The notes under the pieces are model-generated. The model searched no databases, was not told the origin of the DNA, and saw only the letters and a program-made list of their open reading frames with translations. Below are positions 45,803-53,964 of a DNA stretch of 64,000 nt, piece after piece (position 1 is the stretch's first letter; every line of letters starts with the position of its first letter). The stretch is from assembly GCA_937139605.1 (NCBI GenBank), contig CAKZQG010000044.1, positions 1 through 64,000 of the forward strand, in the 5' to 3' direction. The position numbers and the translations under genes were made by a program. Source of the DNA: an uncultured bacterium. GTDB taxonomy: Bacteria > DRYD01.

Positions 45803-46099
45803 TTAATTATTTTTTAAAATAGGAGGGATTTTTATATACATTCCTTCATTTTTTGTATTAGTTTCTAAATAAGTTTTTACATCTATATCAGTTTTAGCTA
45901 AATCATTTAAAAACTTAGATTCCCCTAAATGATCATTATAATAAACTTCAACATCTTTTGTATCTAATTCCTGAAGCATTGAAAAGAAATCAATTATTTT
46001 AATAATATCCTTACTTATAATCTCTTTTTCATTATTTTCAAGATAAATATGAGCTAATTGACATAGGTAATCTATATCTATATTTATAGTGCTTTTCAT
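45803..46099 (-). CDS. gatC: Asp/Glu-tRNA amidotransferase subunit C
   Basis: A 98-residue small subunit of the transamidosome that converts Asp-tRNA(Asn) or Glu-tRNA(Gln) to the amide form. The start MKSTINIDIDYLCQLAHIYL and the later IIDFFSMLQELDTKDVEV block match GatC. The C-terminus (YIKIPPIL) corresponds to the family's VPRxL-type ending. An open frame extends upstream into the tRNA-Leu gene (giving MPVRVRPPAY, the usual tRNA artefact), so I start at the ATG 46099. gatA and gatB are not adjacent. Confidence 0.88.
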   Translation of the reverse strand: MKSTINIDIDYLCQLAHIYLENNEKEIISKDIIKIIDFFSMLQELDTKDVEVYYNDHLGESKFLNDLAKTDIDVKTYLETNTKNEGMYIKIPPILKNN

Positions 46100-46120
46100 A
46101 TTAGGATTTATATTTAAGTA

Positions 46121-46206
46121 TGCCGGAGGCCGGACTCGAACCGGCACGGGGCTTTAACCCCGGGGGATTTTAAGTCCCCTGCGTCTACCTATTCCGCCAC
46201 TCCGGC
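46121..46206 (-). tRNA. tRNA-Leu (anticodon TAA)
   Basis: An 86-base class II tRNA. Acceptor arms GCCGGAG/CTCCGGC pair, the anticodon loop CTTAAAA gives TAA, the long variable arm CCGGGG...CCCCG is present and the T loop is GGTTCGAGTCC. Discriminator base is A; the CCA end is not encoded. It lies between a glycosyltransferase gene and gatC on the same strand. Confidence 0.97.
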
Positions 46207-46269
46207 TACTACAATATCCTTATATTATCTTATTCTCTATACATCTTATTTTCCCTCTTTTAAAATTAA

Positions 46270-47364
46270 TTATTTTTTAAAAAAATTAACAATCCTATGC
46301 ATCAAAAAATTCCTATCATTTTTAAAAATACTTTCAAAAACCTTGTCCCAGGTTATACTTTTTGATAAAATATACTCATAAGCATTTTCTCCCATCTTCT
46401 TAGCTAAATCTTTATTATAATATAACCTATCAAATGCTTGAGCTAACATTTTTAAATCATTTTCTAAAATAAAACCATTATATTCATTCTCAATAAATTC
46501 AGTAGGTCCCCCAGAATCAATTAGCGTTATCAATAACTTCTTAGAATAAAAAGCCTCTAATGTTATATATCCATAATCCTCATCGTAAGGAGTAAAAACA
46601 ACTGCCAAAGAATTCGCATATAATCTTAGCTTTTCTTCTTCAGTTAAAAACTTATCTATAATCTTAACCTTAGAAGATATTTCATTATCCTTTAAAATAG
46701 GTTGTATATGATTTCTAAAATATTTTCCTTCAATATTACCAGAAATAATCAATTTAACATTACTTTTAGTATATTTCATAGCTTGAATAGGAATATGTTG
46801 CCTTTTAGATCCTGTTATCCTACTTGGAAAATAAATATAATCTCCATAAGATTCACTATAATATTGATCATTATTAAACAAAGGAGGATACAAAACCTCA
46901 GAATCTATATTATTAAATTTTTTTAACCTATTAGCAACAGTTTTTGAAATAGCAAAAACCTTCTTTGCACTCCTTAATGCAATATTATCTATTTCAATTA
47001 TTTTTTTCCTTAATTCTATATTCTTTTTATCATTTACATTTAATGGATTAAATTTAGTATCCCATAAATCATAAAGATATCTTAAATGATGCATAAACCA
47101 AACAACCTTATAAGGATGATTTACTACATAACTAAAAGGTCTGGAACATATCAAAATATCCCCATAATTAAATTTTAACCTCTTTAAAGCATCTATTTGA
47201 TCTAAAATTAAATTATGATCATCACTAAAAGGAATTAAAATAGTATCAACTAAAAATTCCGGATAAAACTCCTTTAATTTCAAACTTAACCAATTAATAA
47301 AATTAACATTCCCACCATAAATAAAAGGCACATAAGTGGATAAAATCAAAACTCTCCTACTCAT
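46270..47364 (-). CDS. Glycosyltransferase family 4
   Basis: A 364-residue GT-B glycosyltransferase. The N-terminal half has ILSTYVPFIYGGNVNFI (glycine loop) and VWFMHHLRYLYD. The C-terminal nucleotide-sugar domain has YFPSRITGSKRQHIPIQAM, LIISGN, FTPYDEDYGYITLEAF (the family's E-x7-E site) and SGGPTEFI. It probably builds a surface polysaccharide or LPS. It follows the nitrilase gene after 6 bases. Confidence 0.88.
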   Translation of the reverse strand: MSRRVLILSTYVPFIYGGNVNFINWLSLKLKEFYPEFLVDTILIPFSDDHNLILDQIDALKRLKFNYGDILICSRPFSYVVNHPYKVVWFMHHLRYLYDLWDTKFNPLNVNDKKNIELRKKIIEIDNIALRSAKKVFAISKTVANRLKKFNNIDSEVLYPPLFNNDQYYSESYGDYIYFPSRITGSKRQHIPIQAMKYTKSNVKLIISGNIEGKYFRNHIQPILKDNEISSKVKIIDKFLTEEEKLRLYANSLAVVFTPYDEDYGYITLEAFYSKKLLITLIDSGGPTEFIENEYNGFILENDLKMLAQAFDRLYYNKDLAKKMGENAYEYILSKSITWDKVFESIFKNDRNFLMHRIVNFFKK

Positions 47365-47370
47365 AAAAAA

Positions 47371-48195
47371 TTACTTATAAGAATTTATATTCAACTTCTT
47401 AAAAAGAAAATCTAAATCATCATTAAGATTATTAAATTTAGTTATATTTTTATTTATAATTAAATCAATATCAACTAAAAATACCCCCTCTTGATTTTCA
47501 TCTAATTTAAGTAAATACTCAGATTTAGGAGAACATATAACAGATTGACCAATAAATTTTAATTTTTCATTATTATTTTGTTCAATTCCAATTCTATTAG
47601 CAGTTATAGTATAAACTTTATTTTCTAAAGCTCTAATAGGCATAGCTAAAGGGCAATAAGGTAAAACCAGATTAGCAGGATGTGCTATAATATTAGCACC
47701 TTTTAACATCAAATTCCTTGCAACTTCTGGAAAATACCAATCAAAGCAAATCATTACCCCTAACTTTATTTTATAAATATTATTATCAATATCAATAAAA
47801 TCTATTTCAAATACCTTTAAATCATCACCAGGTTCAAAAATAAATTTCTCCTTATAAAATAAATTAATTTTCCTATACTTACCAACATATCCGTTTTTAT
47901 AAACAACAACAGCAGAATTATAAAATCTACTATCTTCAACTTCAAGCAATCCACTAATTATAATTAAATTATTTTTCTTAGCTATATTAATTAAAAGATT
48001 AGTAAAATAACCATTAGGGATTTCTTCTGCTAAATCAGTTAATTCCGATTTATCTAAAAATAAATAACCTGTATTCGCTAATTCAGGTAAAACTACTAAA
48101 GCATCTCTTATATATAAAAGATAGTTTTCTATAATTTTATAATTATAACTTTTATCTTTAAACTTAGGATGAAATTGTAAAACCCCTACTTTCAT
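47371..48195 (-). CDS. Carbon-nitrogen hydrolase (nitrilase superfamily)
   Basis: A 274-residue cytosolic amidase-type enzyme. The Glu-Lys-Cys catalytic triad is visible: Glu in VLPELANTGY, Lys in YRKINLF, Cys in GVMICFDWYFPEVAR. The pattern IAHPANLVLPYC...RALENKVYTITANRIG is typical of the omega-amidase / N-carbamoylputrescine-amidase branch. N-carbamoylputrescine amidase would fit the window's polyamine genes, but substrate cannot be read from the sequence. I start at the ATG 48195 after AAAGGTGG; the GTG at 48204 lies in that site. Confidence 0.88.
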   Translation of the reverse strand: MKVGVLQFHPKFKDKSYNYKIIENYLLYIRDALVVLPELANTGYLFLDKSELTDLAEEIPNGYFTNLLINIAKKNNLIIISGLLEVEDSRFYNSAVVVYKNGYVGKYRKINLFYKEKFIFEPGDDLKVFEIDFIDIDNNIYKIKLGVMICFDWYFPEVARNLMLKGANIIAHPANLVLPYCPLAMPIRALENKVYTITANRIGIEQNNNEKLKFIGQSVICSPKSEYLLKLDENQEGVFLVDIDLIINKNITKFNNLNDDLDFLFKKLNINSYK

Positions 48196-48206
48196 AAAAT
48201 CCACCT

Positions 48207-49853
48207 TTAATTATTATAGTTAATTTCTAAAATAAAGAATAATAAAATATATTGCTCATTTAGTTTTTCTCCTTTTTCAATTTGGATTTTTATGCTCAAA
48301 ATATTAGCTAATTCTTTAATAATAAGTAAGCCTAATTTACCTTTAGATAAATAAAGATCACTATCATTAAATATAACTTGCTTTATTAAATTATAGCTAT
48401 CTAAATCAGCTAAATTACCTACTTTTATATACAACTTATCTTTATTAAAATCAATATATAAAAATACTTTTTTATCAATAGAATATTTATAAGCATTATC
48501 TAATAAATTAGAAAGCAATTGCTTAAAAATTTCTAAATCAATTAAAACATTTTTATTTTGAAATTCTAAATTATTTTCTAAAATATTAAAAATATCTTCA
48601 CTGTTAAATTCAATATTTTCTGAATATTCCAAAAAATTAATAAAATCATTAATAAAGTTAATAAAATCTAATAATTTTACTAGTTGAAAATTAGATATTT
48701 TTTTACCTAACTTAATTCTACTATAATCTAAATATCTATAAATCATGTAATTTATTTTATCTAATTCTAATAATATAGAATTAATTTTATTTTTAATATC
48801 AGGTTGTAAATCCTTAGTAAGTAGAAATTGTAAATTAGCTTTAATAGAAGAGATAGGAGTTCTTAAATCATGAGATACCATAGCTAATGCCTTATCCTTT
48901 AATTCACTTAAACTATAAAAATCAGTTATATCAATAAAAATCCCTATCCTATTTAAATTATAATCAAAAACTACCATCTTAAAATAAAATCTATTAAATT
49001 TAATTATCTTTTGATTTTCTAGATTTACATCAGCTAAATTTTTAAGAAAAAAACTTTTTAAATTCTCATCAATAGGCTTATTTAAATAAATAATCTCATC
49101 ATAATTATTTATAATAATAACAAAAAAAGGAGAATTATTAAATATTTGTTCTAAAATTTTCTTATTTTGCTCAATTTCGGATATATACTTTATTAAAAAT
49201 TCTTTCATTAATTTTATCTTAATAAAAATATCTTTTAATTCATCATTAAAATTATAATCAATGTCATAATTAAACTTTCCTAAGGAAACATTAGAAACAA
49301 AATCTTTTATAATATTTATTCGTTTTTCTATTAATTTGAATATAAAAATAGCTAATAAATAAGAAAAGGGGAAACTAAATAAAATAATACCTAAAGCCAT
49401 ATAAATTAACTCTTTTCTTATACTTTTAATAAAAGCTAAATTCATTTCAACAGCTAACATATACCTATTAACTGGCAAAAAATAAGTCAAAACATAATTA
49501 TCAAATACAACCCTCTCAATTCCAAATGGATTCTTCTTTAAAAAATCATAATCAACATTAAAAAAAACAGGATAATATAATAAAACCCTATAATTTTGAT
49601 CATAAACAATAAAATAAACATACTCCGGTAAATTAGAAAATAAATAAAGCAAATAATTCCTATCAAAATATCCTAAATCTTTATCTAAATTATTAGTCTT
49701 TAAAATATCTAAAATATTATTGGCAATATATTTAATTTCCTTTTTTTTAGATTCAATAAAATAAAGCTCCCAAAACTTTATAATCACAAAATTATTAAAC
49801 ACTAAAAAAATAATAACCAAAATCACAATATATAATGAAACTATTTTTTTCAT
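48207..49853 (-). CDS. Membrane sensor histidine kinase
   Basis: A 548-residue sensor. TM1 is at about residues 5-27, the extracytoplasmic sensor domain at about 30-148, TM2 at about 150-172, then a HAMP-like linker, a PAS-like domain (about 235-300), and the dimerisation/phosphoacceptor box with His328 in MVSHDLRTPIS. The ATPase domain has a good N box (NLLDNAYKYS), but the G1 motif (DxGxG) reads VGNLAD and G2 reads SKGKLGLLIIKEL, so ATP binding is weakened or altered. No response regulator is in the window. It is between the prepilin and nitrilase genes. Confidence 0.88.
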   Translation of the reverse strand: MKKIVSLYIVILVIIFLVFNNFVIIKFWELYFIESKKKEIKYIANNILDILKTNNLDKDLGYFDRNYLLYLFSNLPEYVYFIVYDQNYRVLLYYPVFFNVDYDFLKKNPFGIERVVFDNYVLTYFLPVNRYMLAVEMNLAFIKSIRKELIYMALGIILFSFPFSYLLAIFIFKLIEKRINIIKDFVSNVSLGKFNYDIDYNFNDELKDIFIKIKLMKEFLIKYISEIEQNKKILEQIFNNSPFFVIIINNYDEIIYLNKPIDENLKSFFLKNLADVNLENQKIIKFNRFYFKMVVFDYNLNRIGIFIDITDFYSLSELKDKALAMVSHDLRTPISSIKANLQFLLTKDLQPDIKNKINSILLELDKINYMIYRYLDYSRIKLGKKISNFQLVKLLDFINFINDFINFLEYSENIEFNSEDIFNILENNLEFQNKNVLIDLEIFKQLLSNLLDNAYKYSIDKKVFLYIDFNKDKLYIKVGNLADLDSYNLIKQVIFNDSDLYLSKGKLGLLIIKELANILSIKIQIEKGEKLNEQYILLFFILEINYNN

Positions 49854-49867
49854 ATTAAATTATTCAA

Positions 49868-50365
49868 TTACCTTATTAAATAAAGTAACTTGAATACCAT
49901 ATACTCTTTATTATTTATATCTTTATAACTAATAAAATCCTCTTTTAAATTATTTTTCAATTTCAACTGACTTCCTATAGGAACAATTTCTTTATTAATT
50001 TTTAAATCAGACACTTCAAGATATAAATAAGAAACGAATAAAAAAGAATAGTGATAACTATAAATCAAAATCTGGCTTCCCCAAGAGCTCAATATAAAAT
50101 AAGAATGTAAGTTCTTAGGTAAATAATCCCTATAAGGATCACTAAAAAGCTCTAATAAACTAATAGGCAGCCTATTTTTATCTAAATAATACCTATAACA
50201 CGCTAACATAATATATCTTTTATTAGAAATAAAAACAGCTACTTTAGCATCCTCTTCAAGCTTTATATAATAATAATAAGCCAACAAAAATAATATTAAC
50301 ACAATTAAAAAAGAAACTATTACCTCTAAAACACTATACCCCTTATAAAAAATATTATTCTTCAT
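49868..50365 (-). CDS. Prepilin-like protein (type IV pilin / pseudopilin)
   Basis: A 165-residue protein with a class III signal: the short basic leader ends KG, followed by YSVLEVIVSFLIVLILFLLAY, i.e. the Gly/(Tyr) cleavage site with Glu at position +5 and a hydrophobic helix. The remainder is a beta-rich head. It would be processed by a prepilin peptidase and assembled by the PilC/GspF machinery. Its solitary position suggests a minor pilin or pseudopilin. Confidence 0.8.
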   Translation of the reverse strand: MKNNIFYKGYSVLEVIVSFLIVLILFLLAYYYYIKLEEDAKVAVFISNKRYIMLACYRYYLDKNRLPISLLELFSDPYRDYLPKNLHSYFILSSWGSQILIYSYHYSFLFVSYLYLEVSDLKINKEIVPIGSQLKLKNNLKEDFISYKDINNKEYMVFKLLYLIR

Positions 50366-50368
50366 TAA

Positions 50369-50659
50369 TTAATATATTTCAAAGGAAAAGTAACCTAAAT
50401 TTTCAAAATCAGTATTAGTAATTTCCTTATCTTGAAGTATATCGATTTTAGTGACTTTGGCTAAAGATGGCCCAACACTTATCTCTTTTATTAGATAATC
50501 AATATTTTCTTCATCACCAATTAATAAAGCTTCTACTGTAGAATCAGGTAAATTCTTTGCGTATCCAAAAACTTTAAAACTATCTGCCTTCTTTTTTATA
50601 AAATATCTCATCCCTACACCCTGAACTTTTCCATATATTTTTAACTTAACATGCCTCAT
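50369..50659 (-). CDS. acyP: Acylphosphatase
   Basis: A 96-residue enzyme hydrolysing acyl phosphates. The phosphate loop GKVQGVGMRYFIKKKAD (with catalytic Arg) and YAKNLPDSTVEALLIGDE (with catalytic Asn) are intact. It ends 3 bases before the prepilin gene. Confidence 0.95.
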   Translation of the reverse strand: MRHVKLKIYGKVQGVGMRYFIKKKADSFKVFGYAKNLPDSTVEALLIGDEENIDYLIKEISVGPSLAKVTKIDILQDKEITNTDFENLGYFSFEIY

Positions 50660-50725
50660 AACTACTCACTAAATTCACAAGCTTATTATATTTTTCATAA
50701 GCAAAGTTAGTTTTTCTTATGTTTA

Positions 50726-52093
50726 TTAAAGTCCAAAAAATATTAATATCTTATTAGCAAGAAATACTACCGTAAAAGCAATAAACAAAGGTAAAAAAGT
50801 AGAAATTAGTGTCCATTTAATAGAATTTGTTTCCTTATAGATAGTCAAAATAGTAGTAGAGCAAGGATTATGTAAAATAGAAAACAAAATAACTAAAATA
50901 GCAGTCTTAATATTCCAACCATTATTAATTAAAATATCATATATACTTTTAATATTATCTACTTCAGTAAAAGTTAATTGAGAAGTATAAAGCATAATTA
51001 AGGAAGGGATAACCAACTCATTAGCAGGTAAAGAAATAATATAAGTTAAAATAATAACTCCATCCAATCCAAAAAATCTACCAAATGGTTCAAAAAAATT
51101 AATAAGATAAGGAGTAATATTAAAGTAATTAATAATCCAAACAATAGCTCCAACAGGAGCAGCCATATAAATTGCTCGCATTAAAACAAATATAGTCCTA
51201 TCTATTATGGACAATTTTAATATATTTAATAAATTTGGTTTCCTTAAAGGAGGTAATTCTAAAACATAAAAACTTAATACATCCTTAAGAATAGTTTTAG
51301 ATAATCCAAAAGAAAGGAGCATAGTAAAAATAAATCCAATAAAAACGGCAAAAACTAAAGTAATAGCAGTAATAAAAGATCCTAAAAAAGGATTAGATTT
51401 ATAAAAAATAGGAGCAATAAATAGAGTAGATAATAAAATTAGAAGCGGCCATCTCCCATTACACGGCATCAAATTATTCGTAATAATTGCAATCAATCTC
51501 TCTTTTGGAGATTTAATTATTCTTGTAGAAATAACACCAGCAGCATTACATCCAAACCCCATTGCCATAGTTAAAGCCTGATTCCCAGTAGACCCAACTA
51601 ATTTAAATAATTTATCTAAATTATAAGCAATCCTAGGTAATAGCCCTAAATCTTCTAAAAAAGTAAAAAGCGGGAAAAATATCGCCATAGGAGGTAGCAT
51701 AACACTTACAACTGCACTAAGACCTCTATAAACCCCATCTACCAAAAAACTGATAAAAACTTCCGGAAACCTTAAAAACTTTAAAACAGATTTTAAAACA
51801 CTTTCTATATAACCAAGCAATATCCCTAAAAACTCACTAATATAATTAGCTCCAATTATAGTTATCCATAAAACAAGAGTTAATAATAAAACAATAGTAA
51901 TAATTCCTCCAACCTTAGAAGTTAAAAAACGATCTAAAATATCTTCTAACTTATTCCATTTACTTTCTTTATATACTACAACATCTTTTACAATTTCATC
52001 TATATTATAATATATATTTTCTATTATTTTATCGTTTAAAGAATTGTTATATTCTATTCTTTTATTATCTATTTTTTGAAAAAACTCTTCCAT
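50726..52093 (-). CDS. FeoB-like ferrous-iron transporter membrane domain, lacking the G domain
   Basis: A 455-residue membrane protein with about ten transmembrane helices. It carries the two Gate (nucleoside-recognition) domains and the core of FeoB, including MGFGCNAAGVISTRII and MPCNGRWPLLILL, plus a second conserved block SLPANELVIPS. The N-terminal 60 residues resemble the short linker after the FeoB G/GDI domains (IDEIVKDVV...LEDILDRFLTSKVGG). The approximately 250-residue GTPase domain itself is absent, and the start has its own ribosome site (AGGGGTGG, six bases away), so this is a split or stand-alone form. No FeoA or separate G protein is nearby. The ribosome site is partly paired in a hairpin of the adjoining intergenic element. 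Confidence 0.85.
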   Translation of the reverse strand: MEEFFQKIDNKRIEYNNSLNDKIIENIYYNIDEIVKDVVVYKESKWNKLEDILDRFLTSKVGGIITIVLLLTLVLWITIIGANYISEFLGILLGYIESVLKSVLKFLRFPEVFISFLVDGVYRGLSAVVSVMLPPMAIFFPLFTFLEDLGLLPRIAYNLDKLFKLVGSTGNQALTMAMGFGCNAAGVISTRIIKSPKERLIAIITNNLMPCNGRWPLLILLSTLFIAPIFYKSNPFLGSFITAITLVFAVFIGFIFTMLLSFGLSKTILKDVLSFYVLELPPLRKPNLLNILKLSIIDRTIFVLMRAIYMAAPVGAIVWIINYFNITPYLINFFEPFGRFFGLDGVIILTYIISLPANELVIPSLIMLYTSQLTFTEVDNIKSIYDILINNGWNIKTAILVILFSILHNPCSTTILTIYKETNSIKWTLISTFLPLFIAFTVVFLANKILIFFGL

Positions 52094-52100
52094 AATTAAC

Positions 52101-52258
52101 CACCCCTATTAAGTAGGGATTTCCCAATATTATTGTCTTTTGGAATCTAGATGGCTTTTCTATTTAGCATAAACTCATTTTATTAAAATTTTTAGCTTTA
52201 TATAAGTTTTAAACTTTGCCATCCCTAATGCTTATAAATCCAGCACCCCCTATTATGT
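52101..52258. repeat. Dispersed intergenic element, copy C, with ribosome-site hairpin
   Basis: It fills most of the 338-base spacer upstream of the feoB-like gene. 52166-52258 is the best match to copy A (21486-21577). 52101-52130 matches copy B's end in CTATTAAGTA-N-G-N-TTTCCCAAT order. CCCTA (52104-52108) pairs with TAGGG (52114-52118), and this hairpin includes half of the feoB ribosome site. The remaining spacer 52259-52431 is AT-rich and empty except for a short tandem duplication near 52418-52440. Confidence 0.6.
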
Positions 52259-52431
52259 CAAGATTCATTTCCATATAATATACTTTTTTGTGATGTTTGT
52301 TAAAATTTTAAATTTAATAAATTATTTTCTAATAATTTATTCTATAATTGGATTCTTTTCCCCTTTAATCAAAAGTAATAAAAAATAAAAAATTAAAGTA
52401 ATAATAATCGGTAAAAAATTAAGGTAAAAAA

Positions 52432-53385
52432 TTAAGGTAAAGAATAATCGGCTACTTTATTATTATTTAGATATACACTAACTTTGGCATCTCCGATATA
52501 AAAAAGCTTTAAATTAGAAAAAGTCTGACCTACATAATAACTATCAAAAACCAACCTTTTTCCTAAAAAATCCTCTAAATAAACTTTTACATTACTAATA
52601 TCTTTACTATACTTAAACTTTAAAACTAGATTTATAATTTTAATATCCGGGATTTGAGAGTAATTTAGATTAGCTTCAACTATAACGGTGTCATTATATA
52701 TATAAGAAGTAGTAATCTTTCTATCCTCAATTACATCATTATTTTTAAATTGAATGAATAAACTATCAGCTTTATCCAAATTTTTCCATAATTCTGGTAA
52801 ATAATCATTAGAATTATTTATTAATTCTTGAGGATTAAGTTCTTTAGAAACAAGGAAAGATATCTTCTTATCTTTATCTAAGGTTGTATCAGGTTGAGGA
52901 GATTGCATTAAAATTGTTCCATCTTTAAAACTCATTGAAGGATAATATAAATAATTATAAATCAAATTAAGCTTATTAAATTTCAAATTAGGATTAAGAT
53001 TAATTTCATTAATATTATATCCAACAAGATCAGGTAATAAAAGTTGCTTATCATAAGAAACCCCTTTACTAATAACTACTTTAATAATTCTACCTTTTTT
53101 TACTTTAATACCAGCAGGTGGTTCCTGATTTAATATCATATTTTTAGGTTTATCAGAAAACGAAGTAGAAACAACTTCAATATCTAAACCAATCAACTTC
53201 AAATTATTTTTCGCATCATAAATGTCATAGCCAATAACATTAGGAACAACTACATCACCCTCACTAGGCCCATAAAATAACTTATAAACAAAATATCCCC
53301 CAACCATTAAAAATAATAAAAAAATAATACCTATTAATACATTAACAATATTTACTTGTCCCCTTTTTAATAGATAACTACCCAT
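52432..53385 (-). CDS. PASTA-domain membrane protein without kinase
   Basis: A 317-residue bitopic protein. A short cytosolic end precedes one transmembrane helix (about residues 12-35, VNVLIGIIFLLFLMVGGYFV). Two PASTA repeats follow: VPNVIGYDIYDAKNNLKLIG...NQEPPAGIKVKKG and LPDLVGYNINEI...SPQPDTTLDKDKK. The C-terminal 120 residues are a beta-type domain. PASTA domains bind peptidoglycan or muropeptides and are usually fused to Ser/Thr kinases or PBPs; neither is present here. I start at the ATG 53385; the frame opens upstream inside infC. The stop lies at a duplicated CCTTAATTTTTTA segment, so the reading end may have moved recently. Confidence 0.8.
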   Translation of the reverse strand: MGSYLLKRGQVNIVNVLIGIIFLLFLMVGGYFVYKLFYGPSEGDVVVPNVIGYDIYDAKNNLKLIGLDIEVVSTSFSDKPKNMILNQEPPAGIKVKKGRIIKVVISKGVSYDKQLLLPDLVGYNINEINLNPNLKFNKLNLIYNYLYYPSMSFKDGTILMQSPQPDTTLDKDKKISFLVSKELNPQELINNSNDYLPELWKNLDKADSLFIQFKNNDVIEDRKITTSYIYNDTVIVEANLNYSQIPDIKIINLVLKFKYSKDISNVKVYLEDFLGKRLVFDSYYVGQTFSNLKLFYIGDAKVSVYLNNNKVADYSLP

Positions 53386-53416
53386 ATAAGTATAACTAAA
53401 AAATATTAACTTAATA

Positions 53417-53926
53417 TTAATTTTCAGTTTTTTTAGGAGAAACAATAACGTATATGTTCCTATCTTCAATAGTAATATCTTTTTCTATCTTGATATCACC
53501 TAATTGACCTATAATTTCTTGTAATATAGGTTTAAATTTATCAGGTGTAAATCTACTTTTGCCTAATAATTGTAATACAATTTTAACTTTATCACCTTCT
53601 TGTAAAATTCTTTTAATCATTTGAACTTTAATACTAATTCCACTTTTATCTATTTTATTTTTAATAATAACTTCTTTGAGTTCTTGTTTTTTTTGATTTT
53701 TTTTAGCGCTTTTTTCTTTTTTTATAAGTTCATATTTAAATTTGCCATAATCAACGATTTTACAAACAGGGGGATTAGCATCAGGAGCTACTTCTACTAA
53801 ATCTAAATTCTTAGAATCCGCTAATTTTAAAGCATCCTTTATATTCATTACCCCCAAATTAACATTATTTTCATCTATAACTCTAACTTCTTTAGCTCGT
53901 ATTTGATCATTTATTCTATACTTAAT
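53417..53926 (-). CDS. infC: Translation initiation factor IF-3
   Basis: A 169-residue factor that controls start-codon choice and subunit splitting. Reading upstream of the first conventional start gives an unbroken, fully conserved IF-3 N-terminus: INDQIRAKEVRVIDENNVN. This begins at an ATT codon (53926) preceded by AAGGGG and GGAGGTG. AUU initiation with self-regulation is the classical infC arrangement. The C-terminal domain has KIVDYGKFKYE and KEDKVK-like KEVIIKNKIDKSG blocks. rpmI and rplT, the usual followers, are absent; the PASTA gene follows instead. Confidence 0.95.
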   Translation of the reverse strand: MKYRINDQIRAKEVRVIDENNVNLGVMNIKDALKLADSKNLDLVEVAPDANPPVCKIVDYGKFKYELIKKEKSAKKNQKKQELKEVIIKNKIDKSGISIKVQMIKRILQEGDKVKIVLQLLGKSRFTPDKFKPILQEIIGQLGDIKIEKDITIEDRNIYVIVSPKKTEN

Positions 53927-53964
53927 TATACCCCTTCACCTCCATTATTTTTTATTATTTTTTA

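Noticed and set aside
46100-46147. N-terminal extension of gatC reading MPVRVRPPAY
   Set aside because: These codons come from the 3' part of the tRNA-Leu gene; the peptide is a well-known artefact of translating tRNA sequence. The ATG at 46099 is the natural start.
52140-52165. Remnant of the FeoB G domain upstream of the feoB-like ORF
   Set aside because: All frames are closed by stops and no G1-G4 motif is visible; the space is occupied by the dispersed element.
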